A stretch of DNA of 13,567 nt from CAZEJK01 sp964512045 (GTDB lineage: Bacteria; Acidobacteriota; Thermoanaerobaculia; Thermoanaerobaculales; Sulfomarinibacteraceae): contig CAZEJK010000136.1 in NCBI GenBank assembly GCA_964512045.1, positions 1-13,567 of the forward strand. Reading direction: 5' to 3'. Under the pieces are notes generated by a model. The model made no database searches. It was not told the origin of the DNA and worked only from the letters and a program-made list of their open reading frames with translations. Below, piece after piece: positions 6,272 to 12,421 of the stretch. The translations under genes and the position numbers were made by a program. The first letter of the stretch is position 1. Each line of letters starts with the position of its first letter.

Positions 6272-6622
6272 AGCCAGCGGCGGGTGGGGGCTCTGCGTCT
6301 CTGCTCCGTTGCGTCTCTGCGTTGCTTCTCCTGCCGAAGGGTCCACTTCGAGACGTCGGGGGCACTCGGTGAACCTTATGGTCGGGGCTCCGAAGCTCCG
6401 CGACCGGAGCCCAGCACCGGCGGCCGGGTCGCCATCGTTCTCCCACGGGATCTCTCCGCTCGCCACATACTCCGGGAAGACCGGCGAGCTCGCAGCATCC
6501 TCGAGCATCAGCAACGCCACGAAAGCTCGGTCGAGATGACGAGGCTTGCGACACTCGCGGGTGCTCCGTGCTCCGCGCGGTAGCCGTCCAACACCGTGAC
6601 CCTCACACCCGCTCCGGCTCGC
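6272..6622 (+). repeat. Long dispersed repeat R3, copy A
   Basis: This 351-nt stretch aligns in the same orientation to 9294-9651. A 154-nt part (6423-6576) is identical, base for base, in copy B. The first 150 nt are diverged, with a small indel near 6400-6420. It contains the 95-bp element at 6445-6539. No transposase is encoded; open frames on both strands look like by-products of composition. Confidence 0.85.
6445..6539 (+). repeat. 95-bp element with conserved ends (inside R3A)
   Basis: The left end ACGGGATCTCTCCGCTCGCC and right end GCTCGGTCGAGATGA bound an interior that differs from the copies at 29-121 and 6698-6792. Written outward, the two ends share ATCTC, CCG and GC in order and act as imperfect terminal inverted repeats, so the element resembles a miniature inverted-repeat element. 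Confidence 0.65.
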
Positions 6623-6697
6623 GCACGCTTCGTGTACCAGCCACCCCGCCTGCTCCGGCGGAGCCGCGGCGGGCGGACGGCGGAAAGCGAAGCCGAC

Positions 6698-6792
6698 TCA
6701 TCTCGACCGAGCCTTCGTGACCAACCGGAGCACCCCAACCCGGCAAACGACCACATCGCTCCGTAGCACTCCCGCGAGTGGAGAGATCCCGT
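6698..6792 (-). repeat. 95-bp element with conserved ends, inverted copy
   Basis: TCATCTCGACCGAGC (6698-6712) and GCGAGTGGAGAGATCCCGT (6774-6792) are the reverse complements of the two ends seen at 6445-6539, again 95 nt apart. The interior is unrelated to the R3 copies. Its right boundary abuts the stop of the truncated gene at 6792. The stretch 6623-6697 holds nothing recognisable. Confidence 0.65.
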
Positions 6793-7112
6793 CAGAGCAC
6801 CACCGGCTCCGGCCTTGGAACCGCTTTCTGCGCGACAGCAACATGACGGCAGCCCTCGACCAGCTGGCCGAGACCACCGCTCGAGTCGTCGATCTCCTCG
6901 ACCTTCTCGTAGCAGGCGGCGATGAAGGTCTCGAGGTGGATGGCTGCGGCTGCACCCTCTTCGGCGTCAATCATCCCCTTGAGTCGGGTGTGGACCTCCT
7001 CGAGCCCCGGAACGAAGTCGAAGCTCGCGTTGTAGCCAATGAATCGGCCCGGTTGCAGCGCCTCCTCCAGCTCCACTTCGATCTCGGCACGGCAGTCGCG
7101 GGACGAGCTCAC
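6792..7112 (-). pseudogene. Truncated N-terminal duplicate of the DUF6880/SWIM-associated protein at 9833-11176
   Basis: This open frame of 106 residues has a GTG start. Residues 11-86 match residues 12-87 of the 447-residue protein at 9833-11176, including FDFV, GAAAAIHLETFIAACYEKVE and the IDDSSGGLGQLVE signature. After Glu86 the sequence becomes unrelated (GCRHVAVAQKAVPRPE) and stops at the edge of the 95-bp repeat. The remaining ~360 residues of the full protein are missing. The segment 6854-6960 is identical in nucleotides to 10912-11018, while the more 5' part is only about 80 % identical. It is most simply a pseudogene left by duplication and deletion; a small expressed protein cannot be excluded. 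Confidence 0.75.
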
Positions 7113-7223
7113 CCCTCAACTCTACAGCGACCGGTAGTGGTATGTGACGATGTCTTCCATCATGCTCGCGACGCGCTGGTGTAGGATTCAGATGCGCCGC
7201 CCCGGTGGCAGCGAGGAGCGAGA

Positions 7224-8516
7224 ATGGCACGATCGAAGTGGCCAGAAGGGACCGATGACCTCTTGGGCGAGATCCTCACCGACGCCTTCGGTGACGACGA
7301 GCAGCTGTGGGCCTTTCGCCAGGCGTTCGAGGACAACGTGCCCCTGCCGGCCGACGCCTTCGTCGTCGGCGAGCCGGTCGAGGTGCTCGAGATCGACTAT
7401 GACGGAAATGTCCGCCGCAGCCTCACCGCACGGTGCCGGCGTCAGGACGGCAGTGAGCACGTGGTTGCTGCGGCCGAGCTGTCGTTTCTCGAGGGCTCGG
7501 CCGGGGCCAGATTCTCTGCCGCGTACCGCAAGTGGCTCGGGCTCGACCCGCCGACCCAGTCGGTTGCAGTTCCGGCCCGCCGCCCGAGACGGCACAAGGC
7601 GACAGCCGACGGCATAGACCTCGACGCTCCGGTCGAGCTGGTGGTGCTCGCGCCCAAGTCCAACGCGGCGCGCTGCCGCCTGCTGGGAACCGAGCGCGTA
7701 CTTACCTTGCGCTCGAGTCAGGTGTGGGACATGGTGCCGGGGGAGATCGTTACTGTCCGCCCAAACAAGCGGTGGCAATACGCTGGCCACGCCTATCTTT
7801 CAGGGCGCATCGACGGCCACCGGCTCGACGTGCCTGCGCTCGGTCTGACGCCTCTCCACCTGCGCCACGAGTGGGAGTGGAACCCTGCAGACGAGTACTG
7901 GGGCGAGGAGGACGAACCACTCGAGGAGTGGGCACAGACGATCATTGCGCACGGCCCGCGACCTTCGTTCGAGATGGAGCAGGTGCTGCCGGGCACCGAC
8001 CCGCACGACTGGGACAGAGACCCCATACTCGAGGCGAGCGAGCGCAACGAAACCGGCGACCGAGCTGGAGCGGTCACGTTGCTCAACGACATGCTGGCGG
8101 CCGATCTCCGCTGCCTCGACGCCCACGCCCACCTCGGCAACTTCGCCTTCGAAGACCGACCCGAGCGCGCAATCCGCCATTACGAGACGGGCCTGCGCAT
8201 CGGCGAGCTGTCGCTGAGCCAGGGCTTCGACGGCGTGCTCCCCTGGGGACGGATCGACAACCGCCCGTTCCTGCGCTGCATGCACGGCTACGGTCTGTGC
8301 CTGTGGCGCCTCGGTCGCATGGCCGAGGCCGCCGCGATCTTCGAGCGCATGCTGTGGCTGAACCCGCCGGGTTGGGTGGTGGGAGGGAGCGGTGGGGGCG
8401 GCGGGTCTGTGCTGGGCGGGTGGGAGGACAACCCCGCCGACAACCAGGGCGTGCGCTTCATCCTGCCCGAGGTGCGGTCTGGACAGCGGTGGGAGGATCA
8501 GCATGGCCGCCGCTGA
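7224..8516 (+). CDS. Tetratricopeptide-repeat protein with glycine-rich insertion
   Basis: This 430-residue soluble protein of unknown function has no signal peptide. The N-terminal part (about 1-110) is an uncharacterised domain, and 130-200 is a beta-rich segment (VELVVLAPKSNAARCRLLGTERVL). The C-terminal part (265-380) has TPR-like helix pairs: ASERNETGDRAGAVTLLNDML, AHAHLGNFAF..PERAIRHYETGL and GYGLCLWRLGRMAEAAAIFERML. The end reads LNP...ADNQGVRFILPEVRSGQRWE, the usual family ending, but a 23-residue glycine-rich stretch (about 381-403) interrupts it. The ATG at 7224 has ribosome site GAGGAG 5 nt upstream. The kinase gene starts 24 nt after its stop, so they are probably cotranscribed. 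I recall this TPR family from other bacteria but know no assigned role. Confidence 0.8.
   Translation: MARSKWPEGTDDLLGEILTDAFGDDEQLWAFRQAFEDNVPLPADAFVVGEPVEVLEIDYDGNVRRSLTARCRRQDGSEHVVAAAELSFLEGSAGARFSAAYRKWLGLDPPTQSVAVPARRPRRHKATADGIDLDAPVELVVLAPKSNAARCRLLGTERVLTLRSSQVWDMVPGEIVTVRPNKRWQYAGHAYLSGRIDGHRLDVPALGLTPLHLRHEWEWNPADEYWGEEDEPLEEWAQTIIAHGPRPSFEMEQVLPGTDPHDWDRDPILEASERNETGDRAGAVTLLNDMLAADLRCLDAHAHLGNFAFEDRPERAIRHYETGLRIGELSLSQGFDGVLPWGRIDNRPFLRCMHGYGLCLWRLGRMAEAAAIFERMLWLNPPGWVVGGSGGGGGSVLGGWEDNPADNQGVRFILPEVRSGQRWEDQHGRR
8369..8424 (+). other. G-quadruplex-prone G-run cluster inside the TPR gene
   Basis: GGGTTGGGTGGTGGGAGGG (8369-8387) fits the G3N1-7 quadruplex pattern on the coding strand. 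A second group of GGG runs continues to 8424 with one 8-nt loop. The cluster lies entirely within the in-frame insertion in the TPR gene and would also be present in the mRNA. Confidence 0.6.
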
Positions 8517-8540
8517 GATACTTCGGAGCTGCTCGCCTCC

Positions 8541-9104
8541 ATGAGAGTGCTTCTCGTCGGTGTTGGCTGCGTCGGCAAGACGACCATCGGGGCGGTGCTC
8601 GCGCGCCGCCTCAAAGTCCCGTTCTTCGACCTCGACGCCGAGATCGAGCGCCACTTCGGCCTGTCCATCGAGCGCCTGCAGGCGCGGTACCTGACCGACT
8701 ACTCCTACCGGAAGGAATGCTCGGTCGTTCTCGAGAGGATCGTGGCGGACAACCCGGACTGCGTGGTCGCCATGGTCCCCAGCGGACTTCGGGACGCGTA
8801 CCTGCGGATCCTCCGCAAGGTGCCCTGTGTGACGGTGGCCATCCACGACAGGCCGGAGAACATCCTCGAGCGAATCACCTTCTACGACGTTGACTCCAAA
8901 CCCATCGAAACTCGCCTCTCGGATCGCGAGAAGCAGCTCTACTTGAAAGAGATCCAGAAGGACATCACCTACTTCAACCGATCGTACCGGAGGGCGGATA
9001 TCAACGCCGACATCGACGGGCTCGGGGTCGAGGACAGCGCGGAGCTCATCGAGACCCTCGTCGCGGAGCACCGCAGAGGTGAGCCTCTTCCAGGGTCTTC
9101 TTAA
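8541..9104 (+). CDS. Shikimate-kinase-like P-loop kinase
   Basis: This 187-residue protein has a Walker A motif GVGCVGKT (7-14) and the DLD motif (Asp30, Asp32) where shikimate kinases hold Mg2+ and substrate. YRKEC (56-60) carries an arginine and glutamate in the position of the shikimate-binding FR..E element. The canonical GGG substrate loop is replaced by VPSG (79-82). The C-terminal half (ILERITFYDVDSKPIE, then REKQLYLKEIQKDITYFNRSYRRADINADI) belongs to a shikimate-kinase-like subfamily I recall as widespread and distinct from AroK. It probably phosphorylates a small molecule; shikimate itself is uncertain. It lies 24 nt after the TPR gene in the same direction. GGAG lies about 13 nt upstream of the ATG, so the ribosome site is weak and translation may depend on the upstream gene. 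Confidence 0.78.
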   Translation: MRVLLVGVGCVGKTTIGAVLARRLKVPFFDLDAEIERHFGLSIERLQARYLTDYSYRKECSVVLERIVADNPDCVVAMVPSGLRDAYLRILRKVPCVTVAIHDRPENILERITFYDVDSKPIETRLSDREKQLYLKEIQKDITYFNRSYRRADINADIDGLGVEDSAELIETLVAEHRRGEPLPGSS

Positions 9105-9139
9105 GCTCCCTCTCGTAGACTGCGCTGGTACCCATTCTG

Positions 9140-9274
9140 CTATCTCTGGATCGAGATCCTCTGGGCCACTGCCCGGAAGAAGTCTGGCGACCATACTCGC
9201 TCGGTCGCCGGATCGATCACGGCCAAACCGATGACCACACCCTCGTGCCCGCCGCGAAGAATACGTGTGCGGAC
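9140..9274 (-). pseudogene. Possible gene remnant (44-codon open stretch)
   Basis: On the minus strand a frame is open from the TAA at 9275-9277 to a TAG at 9140-9142 and reads RTRILRGGHEGVVIGLAV, then IDPATERVWSPDFFRA. It has protein-like composition (hydrophobic GVVIGLAVID, then charged) unlike the alanine/arginine-rich shadow frames nearby. It has no clear start codon with a ribosome site and no recognisable family. It may be the tail of a decayed gene interrupted by R3 copy B, or chance. Confidence 0.2.
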
Positions 9275-9293
9275 TTATGACCCAGGGGTACTG

Positions 9294-9651
9294 AGCCAGC
9301 GGCGGCTGGGGGCTCTGCGTCTTTGCTCCGTTGCGTCTCTGCGTTGCTTCTCCTGCCGAAGGGTGCAACTGCGAGACGCCAGGGGCACTCGGTGAACCTG
9401 ATGGCCGGGGCTCTGAAGCTCCGGGGCCGCCTTCCGGCATACGGTGACGGAGCCGGGTCGCCATCGTTCTCCCACGGGATCTCTCCGCTCGCCACATACT
9501 CCGGGAAGACCGGCGAGCTCGCAGCATCCTCGAGCATCAGCAACGCCACGAAAGCTCGGTCGAGATGACGAGGCTTGCGACACTCGCGGGTGCTCCGTGC
9601 TCCGCCCGGTAACCGTCCAACACCGTGCGCCTCACACGCGCTCCGGCTCGC
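9294..9651 (+). repeat. Long dispersed repeat R3, copy B
   Basis: This 358-nt stretch aligns in the same orientation to 6272-6622, with a 154-nt run identical to 6423-6576. It includes another 95-bp element at 9474-9568. Copies A and B flank the block holding the DUF6880 fragment, the TPR gene and the kinase gene. The gap 9652-9695 holds nothing I can name. Confidence 0.85.
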
Positions 9652-9695
9652 CACCCGAGCGGGGGCTCGGGGGGCGTGCCGAACCCTGCCCCAAG

Positions 9696-9746
9696 CAACC
9701 AGGACGAAAAAACGCGGCGCAGCGCGCCGCGTTTGTGTCCTGGTTG
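9696..9746 (-). terminator. Nested hairpin and Rho-independent terminator after the DUF6880-type gene
   Basis: The outer arms CAACCAGGAC (9696-9705) and GTCCTGGTTG (9737-9746) are perfect inverted repeats. The inner stem AAACGCGGCGC / GCGCCGCGTTT (9710-9720 / 9724-9734) closes on AGC. Read on the minus strand the inner stem is followed by a run of T (complement of the six A at 9707-9712), as in an intrinsic terminator. It lies about 86 nt past the stop of the leftward gene at 9833. On the plus strand the T-run is too short for good termination of the kinase operon. Confidence 0.7.
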
Positions 9747-9832
9747 CGGGGGCCCGATACGCAGGTATGCGGGACCTCGCAGCGATGGTGATCACGCTGC
9801 GGGTCGCAGAACTCTCTCCCTGAGGGAGGCCG
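9747..9832. other. Short spacer with small palindromes
   Basis: GCAGCG / CGCTGC (about 9779-9800) around a 10-nt loop, and TCCCTGAGGGA, are small inverted repeats. TGCGGGGGCCCGATACGC recalls the antisense end of a tRNA gene, but no cloverleaf can be built. No gene is present. Confidence 0.4.
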
Positions 9833-11176
9833 TCACCGGTCCCTGAGCTTCGGCCACCTGCTCTTGGCGCGCTCCAGCATGGATGGCTCGTGCTCCACCG
9901 CAGGGCCGCCTGCCGCCACGCGCTCGAAGCCCGGCATGAAGCTGGTCTTTCGCCCGTGCCGATGACGAATGTCTGCGACAAGGTCTTGCCACAGGTTCGC
10001 TCGGCCGGCAGCGAGGTAGCAGTCGCGAGCGCGCTCGAGCTGGGCAAGCGCGAAGTCATAGGATCTGCTCCGCTTGGCGTTCACTATTCCGAGCCCGATC
10101 GCGCGATAGATCCGTGCCGCTGGCTCCGGGTGGGATGTGGCGAGAAGGTCGGCCGCTGCCTCGCTGGATTGCTCGTTGATCGCCTCGAGCTCGGTGGCAG
10201 TCGCGGCCGAGATCCTCGCGACAAGGCGGTCCAGCTCCCGGGTCTTCACGAGGAGATCGATCACGGACGCAAAGCCGGCGCCTTCCGCCACGGCCATGGC
10301 CCCCTGGTGCCAGCTGTCGCGGTCTGTGGACGGCACGAGCCCCATCAAGGTCTCGTATGCGAAGAGGTGCGGGCCCTTCTCGAAGTCCTGCCATGCGAGG
10401 TCGACTGCCTCTGTTCTTCGTCCAAGTCGCAGCAGCAGGCTGCGTTGGCGCTTCTTGAGATCGTGCTCGGCGCTACCGGAGTAGCCTTCGCGGCCGGCCA
10501 GCTCGAGCCCTCGCCCCACCCATGAAAGCGCATCGTCGAGGTTGCCCCGACCCTCGTGGATCGCTGCGAGGACATCGCAGTCGCCCGATGCCAGGCGGGT
10601 CAGCTCACACAGTGCGAGGTACTGCTCGGCATCGGATTGGGCGGTCAACGTGTGCTTGAGGACCTCAGTCCAGCGCCTCCGCGGGTAACCGGCCGGCCCA
10701 CGGTCATCGGGTGCGGAGGCCTCGAATCGAACCCGTGCTTCGGCGGCGAGCGCCTCCAGACCGTCGCCGTCGAGCACCTTCACCACGTCCTGCTCGAGGC
10801 GGTGGCAGAAGCCATAGTTGTCGTGGTCCATCCACCACAGAAGGAGACCGACTGTCTCGGCGGAATCCGCCTTGGCGGCCTGGCGGGCACGAATCCAGGA
10901 GCAGAAGAGGTCCTCGACCAGCTGGCCGAGACCACCGCTCGAGTCGTCGATCTCCTCGACCTTCTCGTAGCAGGCGGCGATGAAGGTCTCGAGGTGGATG
11001 GCTGCGGCTGCACCCTCTCCGGCGCCGATCATCACCTTGAGCCGGGAGTGGATCTCTTCGAGCTCCTGAACAAAGTCAAAACTCGCCCTGTAAGCGATGA
11101 AATGGCCCGGTTGAAGGGCACGCTCCATCGCGTCCTCGATTTCGTTCACCGGGTGGCGAGGCGAGGTCATCGCCAT
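9833..11176 (-). CDS. DUF6880/SWIM-associated helical-repeat protein
   Basis: This 447-residue soluble, mostly alpha-helical protein of unknown molecular function has the layout I recall for DUF6880-type proteins and for the C-terminal part of SWIM zinc-finger proteins. The IDDSSGGLGQLVEDL signature lies at 76-90, followed by LLLWWMDHDNYGFCHRLEQD (111-130). Next come TPR-like helices (AAIHEGRGNLDDALSWVGRGLELA), an LLLRLGRRTEAVDLAWQDFEKGP segment, and a final RHRHGRKTSFMPGF element matching the family's basic end. No SWIM cysteine/histidine motif is present. The start is ATG 11176, or ATG 11170; no good ribosome site is seen. A terminator follows at 9696-9746. Its N-terminal part is duplicated at 6792-7112. 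It is divergent from the gene at 11305, a family I recall as its usual neighbour. Confidence 0.75.
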   Translation of the reverse strand: MAMTSPRHPVNEIEDAMERALQPGHFIAYRASFDFVQELEEIHSRLKVMIGAGEGAAAAIHLETFIAACYEKVEEIDDSSGGLGQLVEDLFCSWIRARQAAKADSAETVGLLLWWMDHDNYGFCHRLEQDVVKVLDGDGLEALAAEARVRFEASAPDDRGPAGYPRRRWTEVLKHTLTAQSDAEQYLALCELTRLASGDCDVLAAIHEGRGNLDDALSWVGRGLELAGREGYSGSAEHDLKKRQRSLLLRLGRRTEAVDLAWQDFEKGPHLFAYETLMGLVPSTDRDSWHQGAMAVAEGAGFASVIDLLVKTRELDRLVARISAATATELEAINEQSSEAAADLLATSHPEPAARIYRAIGLGIVNAKRSRSYDFALAQLERARDCYLAAGRANLWQDLVADIRHRHGRKTSFMPGFERVAAGGPAVEHEPSMLERAKSRWPKLRDR

Positions 11177-11304
11177 ATCGTACAGCTACGGGGCCGCCGC
11201 CAGTCGACGAGGTGTGAGAAGCCGGAGCACGAGTCCAGCTTCGAGAACAGGTGGTGTAGCCTCTGGTGGCGCTCCGAGCATGACCGGAGCCAGGACTGCC
11301 GTTC

Positions 11305-12108
11305 ATGAGTGAATACCAGTATTTCGAGTTTCTCGCAGTGGATCAATTGCTCTCTCGGCGGGAGATGGGAGAGCTGCGGTCCATCTCCTCACGCGCCGAG
11401 ATTTCGCCGAGCCACTTCTCGAACGAGTACAACTGGGGTGATCTGAAGGCCGACCCCGGCAAGCTCCTGGAACGTTACTTCGACCTGCACCTCTACCTCG
11501 CGAGCTGGGGTACGCGTCGCCTCTCCTTCAAGCTCCCGCTCGAGGTACTGTCATTGGAGGAGCTGACGCCCTATCTGGTCAGCGAGTGTGCGAGCTTTCG
11601 GCGGGCCGGAGAGCACGTCATCGTTGACCTGTGGAGCGAAGTCGAGGATTTCGACGACTGGGAAGAGGTCTCCGAGTGGATGGGATCTCTCGCCGCGGTT
11701 CGAAACAGGCTGCTCCGTGGTGACGCGCGACCTCTGTATCTGGCTTGGTTACTCAGTGTGCAGCACGATGAGATAGATGACGATGAAAGGGAGCCTGTTG
11801 TGCCGCCCGGTCTCGAAAGGCTGCCGGTGGAGCTTCTGGCGATGGCGGAGTTTCTGCGTATCGACGAGCATCTGATCACGGCTACCGCCGAGAGCAGCGC
11901 GCCCGAAGAGCCGGAGCCGCCAGGATTTGCGCAGTGGATTGGCGGGCTCCCGGAGGAGGAGAAGGATGCCCTGCTGCTTCGGGTGGCACGGGGCGAGCAC
12001 GCTGGTGCGGAGGCGATCCTCGCACGCAGATTCAGGAACGAGGCGCGGGTTCGGCGCGCAGCGGCCGAGAGGGCTCGAAGCTGGTGTCGAAGCGATATCC
12101 GAGCGTGA
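11305..12108 (+). CDS. Uncharacterised SEYQY(F/Y)EF-family protein, 3'-truncated
   Basis: This 267-residue protein begins MSEYQYFEFLAVDQLLSRRE and continues with SRAEISPSHFSNEYNWGDLK, ERYFDLHLYLASWGTRRLSFKLP and RPLYLAWLLSVQ. These are hallmarks of an unnamed bacterial family that I recall beside SWIM zinc-finger and DUF6880 genes. Acidic stretches (SEVEDFDDWEE; QHDEIDDDERE) are typical. Relatives are, from memory, considerably longer, with a charged C-terminal region after LLRVARGE. Here that region breaks off after AAAERAR, and the last nine or so residues (SWCRSDIRA) are read from the opposite strand of the abiEii gene. It overlaps abiEii by 77 nt, tail to tail. The ATG has AGGA about 10 nt upstream. 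Function is unknown. It may be a non-functional fragment, although the N-terminal domain is intact. Confidence 0.72.
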   Translation: MSEYQYFEFLAVDQLLSRREMGELRSISSRAEISPSHFSNEYNWGDLKADPGKLLERYFDLHLYLASWGTRRLSFKLPLEVLSLEELTPYLVSECASFRRAGEHVIVDLWSEVEDFDDWEEVSEWMGSLAAVRNRLLRGDARPLYLAWLLSVQHDEIDDDEREPVVPPGLERLPVELLAMAEFLRIDEHLITATAESSAPEEPEPPGFAQWIGGLPEEEKDALLLRVARGEHAGAEAILARRFRNEARVRRAAAERARSWCRSDIRA

Positions 12109-12421
12109 ACCGTCCTGCGCCCTGCTTCCACCGCGGGTTGCCCAGCCATGGGTCCAGAGCCTCGCGGATCGCGTCCACCAGCTCACCGATCGGACCGGGG
12201 TTGAGCTGGACGAGATCGATGTCCTCCGAGTAGCGTCCAGGCGCCTCGAGGAAGAGCTTGTGCAACGCGGTGCCGCCCCGGAACACGGCGCACTCGGCGA
12301 CGACCGGGTGAAGGAAGATGGCGACCAGAGCCCGGGAGAGGACGAGGTCCTGCTCCACCTGCTCGTTCGAAGGCCAGGGCGCACGGGTACGCCACGCGGT
12401 GATGTGTGCGCGAGGAATCAC
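12032..12421 (-). pseudogene. abiEii: AbiEii-type nucleotidyltransferase toxin, 3'-truncated
   Basis: This 129-residue fragment of an AbiEii (type IV toxin) nucleotidyltransferase starts at GTG 12421, which overlaps the abiEi stop in GTGA, as in a coupled operon. Residues 1-115 follow the family closely: IPRAHITAWRTRAPWP, QVEQDLVLSRALVAIF, the FRGGTALHK motif (47-55) and the nucleotidyltransferase motif RYSEDIDLV with Asp67 and Asp69. After GYRFDTSFEP (108-117) the family would continue with the LKVEINTREH region and a C-terminal domain of 100 or more residues. Here it ends SRPLRAEPAPRS and stops, reading the antisense of the SEYQYFEF gene. The toxin is therefore probably inactive. The upstream ATG at 12520 lies inside abiEi and gives a non-homologous extension. 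Confidence 0.82.

Noticed and set aside
6272..6622. R3 as a complete insertion sequence
   Set aside because: No transposase motif (DDE, Y1 or serine) is readable in any frame of either copy, and no target-site duplication is visible at the boundaries.
7800..9527. A 575-residue open frame on the minus strand
   Set aside because: It is antisense to the well-supported TPR and kinase genes, is rich in histidine, arginine and valine as expected for a GC-rich shadow, and runs on into R3B. It shows no family motif.
9217..10059. A 280-residue minus-strand frame across R3B and the terminator hairpin
   Set aside because: It crosses a dispersed repeat and a terminator and continues antisense-like into the DUF6880 gene in another frame. 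No protein features are seen.
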